From IMG/VR virus record IMGVR_UViG_3300025118_000105, positions 1 through 28,159 of that record: a stretch of DNA of 28,159 nucleotides; one strand, 5' to 3'. This stretch comes from a virus. The notes beneath the pieces are model-generated. The model saw only the letters and a program-made list of their open reading frames with translations, was not told the DNA's origin and made no database searches. Below, one piece after another: positions 25,610 to 28,159 of this stretch (positions are counted from its first letter, which is position 1; each line of letters opens with the position of its first letter). The translations under genes and the position numbers were made by a program.

Positions 25610-26143
25610 ATGAAAGTATTAGGGCTTGATATAAGCACCACAAAAATAGGCATAGCCTTACTTGACGACGAAGAACTGCTCGTCAGCGAAGTAATAAAGC
25701 TGAAATCAAACATGTCGTTAGAACAGAGGGCACACATTTTTGAAGAAAAGATGTTGCAACTTGACGACAAGCATGTTATAATGGACGTATACATAGAGGC
25801 ACCAGCAATGATGTTCGGAGGTGGACGCACAACGGCAAACACAATGGCAAAGCTCCAAAGGTTCAACGGAATGACGAGCTTCATCGTCAGTAGCGTGTTT
25901 GAAATAGAGGCGCTCCAAATAAATCCACTCTCCGCCCGTTCAGCACTAGGCATAAAGATGCCGAGAAAACTTCCAAACAAAGAAAAGAAAAAGTTCATTA
26001 TAGAGTGGGTGAAGGAGAAGTATGGAGATGACTTCAAATACGACATCACGAGACAGGGAAATCCGCAACCTGGAACAGACGACAGAGCAGATGCCGTCGT
26101 CATAGGACTAGCAGGGCAAATAATAAGCGAAAGAGAAATATAA
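25610..26143 (+). CDS. RuvC-like Holliday junction resolvase
   Basis: The product has 177 residues, close to the size of E. coli RuvC (173). The RNase H-fold metal-binding acidic residues are visible. Asp7 lies in Gly-Leu-Asp-Ile-Ser-Thr at the end of strand 1, Glu63 in Tyr-Ile-Glu-Ala-Pro, and Asp158 and Asp161 in an Asp-Asp-Arg-Ala-Asp-Ala-Val segment near the C-terminus. Ile-Asn-Pro at residues 104-106 precedes the helix-rich region. RuvC-type enzymes cut four-way or branched DNA symmetrically and act in recombination and in trimming replication intermediates before packaging (family knowledge). The start is ATG 25610 with AGGA 5 nt upstream. It is followed by a 43-nt gap with a sigma-70 promoter. 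Alternative: another RNase H-fold nuclease of the RuvC superfamily. Confidence 0.88.
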   Translation: MKVLGLDISTTKIGIALLDDEELLVSEVIKLKSNMSLEQRAHIFEEKMLQLDDKHVIMDVYIEAPAMMFGGGRTTANTMAKLQRFNGMTSFIVSSVFEIEALQINPLSARSALGIKMPRKLPNKEKKKFIIEWVKEKYGDDFKYDITRQGNPQPGTDDRADAVVIGLAGQIISEREI

Positions 26144-26151
26144 TAAAACTC

Positions 26152-26180
26152 TTGACACCACTCTCCGTCCGTGTTATATT
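26152..26180 (+). promoter_or_regulatory. Consensus sigma-70 promoter before the primase gene
   Basis: TTGACA (26152-26157), a 17-nt spacer and TATATT (26175-26180). The -35 is perfect and the -10 matches TATAAT in five of six bases. The -10 ends 6 nt before ATG 26187, so the expected transcription start falls on or next to the start codon, and no Shine-Dalgarno is present. This implies use of the host RNA polymerase for this gene and a possible leaderless mRNA. Confidence 0.82.
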
Positions 26181-26186
26181 GTAACT

Positions 26187-27125
26187 ATGGAAGGGAAAAA
26201 GTATAGAATAGTTGCCGACATTCTCGGCGACAACTATCGTTCAGGCGAAGAGCACCTATTCTTCTGCCCGTTCTGCAAGCACCATAAGAAGAAACTATCT
26301 GTAAATATTCAGAAGAACTTCTACAAGTGCTGGACTTGCGAAACATCTTCTCGGGACATCCGACGCATCGTCCGCCGCTTCGGAAACTTCGCCCAACTCG
26401 GAGAATGGGACAAACTAACCAACCGAACAAACATCAACGACTTTGATAACCTGTTCGCAGAACCAGACGACAACGAAGAGATAGTAAAACCAATAGATCT
26501 TCCAGAAGGGTTCAAGTCGCTCTGCAACGGAACAACGCTATTAGACAAGTCTCCAATGACATATCTCAGAAACCGAGGAGTATCCGAGCAAGACATCTTG
26601 TATTGGAAGATAGGATACACCACCGAGGGCAGATATAGAGGCAGAATAATCATACCATCATTCAACCTCAACGGAGACTTGAACTACTATGTCGCCAGAA
26701 CATTCACAAACAGCGACTTCAAATACCTCAACCCACCAGCGTCAAAAGATGTAGTCTTCAACGAACTGCTGCTTGAATGGGACGAGGACTTGATAATAAC
26801 GGAAGGCGTCTTTGACGCTATGGAAGCGGGACAGAATGCCGTCCCACTATTGGGTTCTACAATAAGACAGAACTCCAAGCTTTTCAAGAAGATAACACAA
26901 AACGACACGCCAATCTTCTTCGCACTTGATCCAGATGCGAGAAAGAAAGAAGACAGAATGATAAAATTGTTCTTGACATACGGATTGGAAGTGTATAAGA
27001 TAGATACAACAGGACACGAAGATGTAGCGGAGATGGGAAGAGAAGAGTTCCTCCGCAGAAAAGAGAATGCTGTCCCAATAACGGGAACAGATTATTTACT
27101 AGAATCAGCATTATCTTTTATTTGA
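26187..27125 (+). CDS. DnaG-type primase with zinc ribbon and Toprim domain
   Basis: The product has 312 residues, near the size of T4 primase gp61 (342) and much shorter than bacterial DnaG (~580). An N-terminal zinc ribbon is visible with Cys27-x2-Cys30 and Cys48-x2-Cys51. Classical DnaG has a His in the first pair (CHC2), so this is a four-Cys variant. The Toprim core follows: Ile-Ile-Thr-Glu-Gly (Glu206 catalytic) with Phe-Asp-Ala after it, and Ala-Leu-Asp-Pro-Asp (Asp248, Asp250 metal-binding). Primases of this type make short RNA primers for lagging-strand synthesis with a replicative helicase (family knowledge). No helicase domain is fused, so a separate helicase gene is expected elsewhere. 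The start ATG 26187 has no Shine-Dalgarno and lies 6 nt after a -10 box. It stops at 27125, inside the next promoter's -35. Confidence 0.88.
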   Translation: MEGKKYRIVADILGDNYRSGEEHLFFCPFCKHHKKKLSVNIQKNFYKCWTCETSSRDIRRIVRRFGNFAQLGEWDKLTNRTNINDFDNLFAEPDDNEEIVKPIDLPEGFKSLCNGTTLLDKSPMTYLRNRGVSEQDILYWKIGYTTEGRYRGRIIIPSFNLNGDLNYYVARTFTNSDFKYLNPPASKDVVFNELLLEWDEDLIITEGVFDAMEAGQNAVPLLGSTIRQNSKLFKKITQNDTPIFFALDPDARKKEDRMIKLFLTYGLEVYKIDTTGHEDVAEMGREEFLRRKENAVPITGTDYLLESALSFI

Positions 27126-27150
27126 CAATATAACAGAAATATGTTATAAT
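27122..27150 (+). promoter_or_regulatory. Perfect-consensus sigma-70 promoter before the gp47-like gene
   Basis: TTGACA (27122-27127), a 17-nt spacer and TATAAT (27145-27150), all twelve consensus bases present. The -35 overlaps the last codon and stop of the primase gene. The expected transcription start near 27157 leaves a leader of about 24 nt with GAGGGG at 27171-27176 before ATG 27181. Confidence 0.92.
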
Positions 27151-27180
27151 ACTATGCAACGAATGCGAAAGAGGGGCTGA

Positions 27181-28159
27181 ATGTATAAAATAATACACTT
27201 ATCCGATACACACATTAGAAATCTCAAGTTCCACGGAAACTACCGAGTAGTTTTTGAGGATTTATACCAAAAAGTAAGAGATGAAAGCCCAGACAGGATT
27301 ATTCACTGCGGAGATTTGGCACATACGAAAACGCAGTTATCCCCAGAATATTTCGCATTAGCATCTGATTTTCTGAAAAACCTCGCCGATATCGCACCAC
27401 TTACGATTATCGCAGGAAACCACGATCAGAACCTACGAAGTGCGTGGAGACTAGACGCTATCACTCCAATAGTTGATAACTTACAGCATCCCAACATAAG
27501 TTATCATTTGGATTCAGGCGTTCATCCAATATCCGACGACATCAATCTTCACATCCTATCAATATCAGATGAGGAAGGTTGGGAAGAAGTAAAGAAGACA
27601 GATCCAGATAAGGTAAGTATAGCACTATACCACGGAGCAGTAAAGGGCGTCCAAACCGACGGCGGATGGACTCTGGAACACGGGGATATCTCCATCACGG
27701 ACTTGGAACCTTTTGACTTCTGCCTTCTCGGAGATATTCACAAGAGCAACCAGATAATAAACAACGATCCCACAAAAAGGTATTGTGGAAGCACCATCCA
27801 GCAGAACCACGGAGAAACCAACGACAAGGGTTTCCTCGTCTGGGAAATAGAAAATAAAGACTCATACGGCGTCCGTCACTGCGTTCTGGAAAATCCAAAA
27901 CCCTTCATTACCATTATTTTGACGAAGACAGGCAGACTCCCAAAGAACGCCAAGGTGAGCGAGGGATCACGCCTCCGTCTCGTCTCAAACGCCAACATAT
28001 CCCTTGACGCTATGCGACGGGCAGTAGATGTCGCCCGCCACCGCTTCAACCCCGAGAGCGTAACCTTTCTAAGTAGGGCAGGTACAGGCAAAGACGATGG
28101 AGAGTCAACTCCGTTCATCAAGGAAAACCTCCGAGACATCAATGTCCAAAATAGGATGA
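27181..28159 (+). CDS. 47: gp47/SbcD-like recombination nuclease (Mre11 family), 3' end beyond window
   Basis: The frame is open from ATG 27181 to the window end, giving 326 codons; T4 gp47 has 339, so most of it is present. All calcineurin-type metallophosphoesterase motifs are visible: Asp9-Thr-His11, Gly-Asp45 in His-Cys-Gly-Asp, Gly-Asn80-His81-Asp82, His151 in Tyr-His-Gly, and Gly-Asp-Ile-His187. With gp46 (SbcC/Rad50-like ATPase) this enzyme resects DNA ends for recombination-dependent replication and degrades host DNA in T4 (family knowledge); the gp46 gene is expected just downstream. The C-terminal part (after about residue 230) fits a capping domain. GAGGGG (27171-27176) gives a normal ribosome site and a perfect sigma-70 promoter precedes it, so early or middle expression is likely. 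Confidence 0.9.
   Translation, partial: MYKIIHLSDTHIRNLKFHGNYRVVFEDLYQKVRDESPDRIIHCGDLAHTKTQLSPEYFALASDFLKNLADIAPLTIIAGNHDQNLRSAWRLDAITPIVDNLQHPNISYHLDSGVHPISDDINLHILSISDEEGWEEVKKTDPDKVSIALYHGAVKGVQTDGGWTLEHGDISITDLEPFDFCLLGDIHKSNQIINNDPTKRYCGSTIQQNHGETNDKGFLVWEIENKDSYGVRHCVLENPKPFITIILTKTGRLPKNAKVSEGSRLRLVSNANISLDAMRRAVDVARHRFNPESVTFLSRAGTGKDDGESTPFIKENLRDINVQNRM

Noticed and set aside
25591-26103. Minus-strand open frame of about 170 codons opposite the RuvC-like gene
   Set aside because: The + strand frame has clear catalytic motifs; the minus frame is Ser/Phe-rich low-complexity sequence with no known pattern and no ribosome site.
1-28159. Enrichment of GATC sites from the GAT-CC codon preference
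   Set aside because: The total number of GATC seems below the rough random expectation of about 100, so this is a codon-context effect and not GATC enrichment.
1-28159. tRNA genes, CRISPR arrays, insertion sequences, attachment sites
   Set aside because: Genes are packed with gaps of at most 67 nt. No cloverleaf, regular repeat array, transposase or direct-repeat boundary was seen.

Overview
The window reads as a stretch of a tailed-phage genome with a contractile tail (T4-like myovirus organisation), probably from an uncultured aquatic or marine phage of a bacterium. Reasons: densely packed genes all on the + strand; a gp25-like and a gp6-like baseplate wedge gene side by side; a long series of large beta-rich virion proteins; then a nucleic-acid module (RuvC-like resolvase, DnaG-type primase, gp47/SbcD-like nuclease). 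A bacterial host is supported by Shine-Dalgarno sequences and by two consensus sigma-70 promoters (TTGACA, 17-nt spacer, TATATT or TATAAT). The marine attribution is inference from recalled resemblance to environmental phage proteins; no search was run.

Layout. 1-3017: C-terminal part or most of a large protein with an Ala-rich hydrophobic segment. 3056-6787: gp25-like, gp6-like, and a protein with a DNRLRE-like N-terminus. 6789-15611: one 2940-residue gene, 31% of the window, with two LamG/concanavalin-like regions around a segment that looks like a tail-wedge (gpI/gp7-type) core. 15639-21796: five mostly unrecognised, often acidic proteins; the last four are start/stop overlapped, and two carry Ig-like or FN3-like domains. 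21864-25602: three structural-looking proteins (two are paralogues of each other) and, between the paralogues, a J-domain protein. 25610-28159: RuvC-like, primase and gp47-like genes; the last runs off the window.

How the parts may work together: gp25, gp6 and probably the giant protein would build the baseplate wedge. The LamG, DNRLRE, Ig and FN3 domains would decorate the tail or baseplate and contact the host surface. The J-domain protein may recruit host DnaK for folding or assembly. The 3' genes serve recombination and replication and have sigma-70-type promoters, whereas the structural genes are preceded in most true intergenic gaps by a different AT-rich box (TATTTA plus two bases), a candidate late promoter.

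The points most worth following are: candidate leaderless starts 5-6 nt after -10-like boxes; near-complete absence of GGCC and CCGG with matching codon-context effects; an N-terminal module shared by two virion proteins; the J-domain gene between paralogues; and patches of different codon usage that coincide with domains. There is no gene-free stretch above 300 bases, and no tRNA, CRISPR array, insertion sequence or clear rho-independent terminator was seen.
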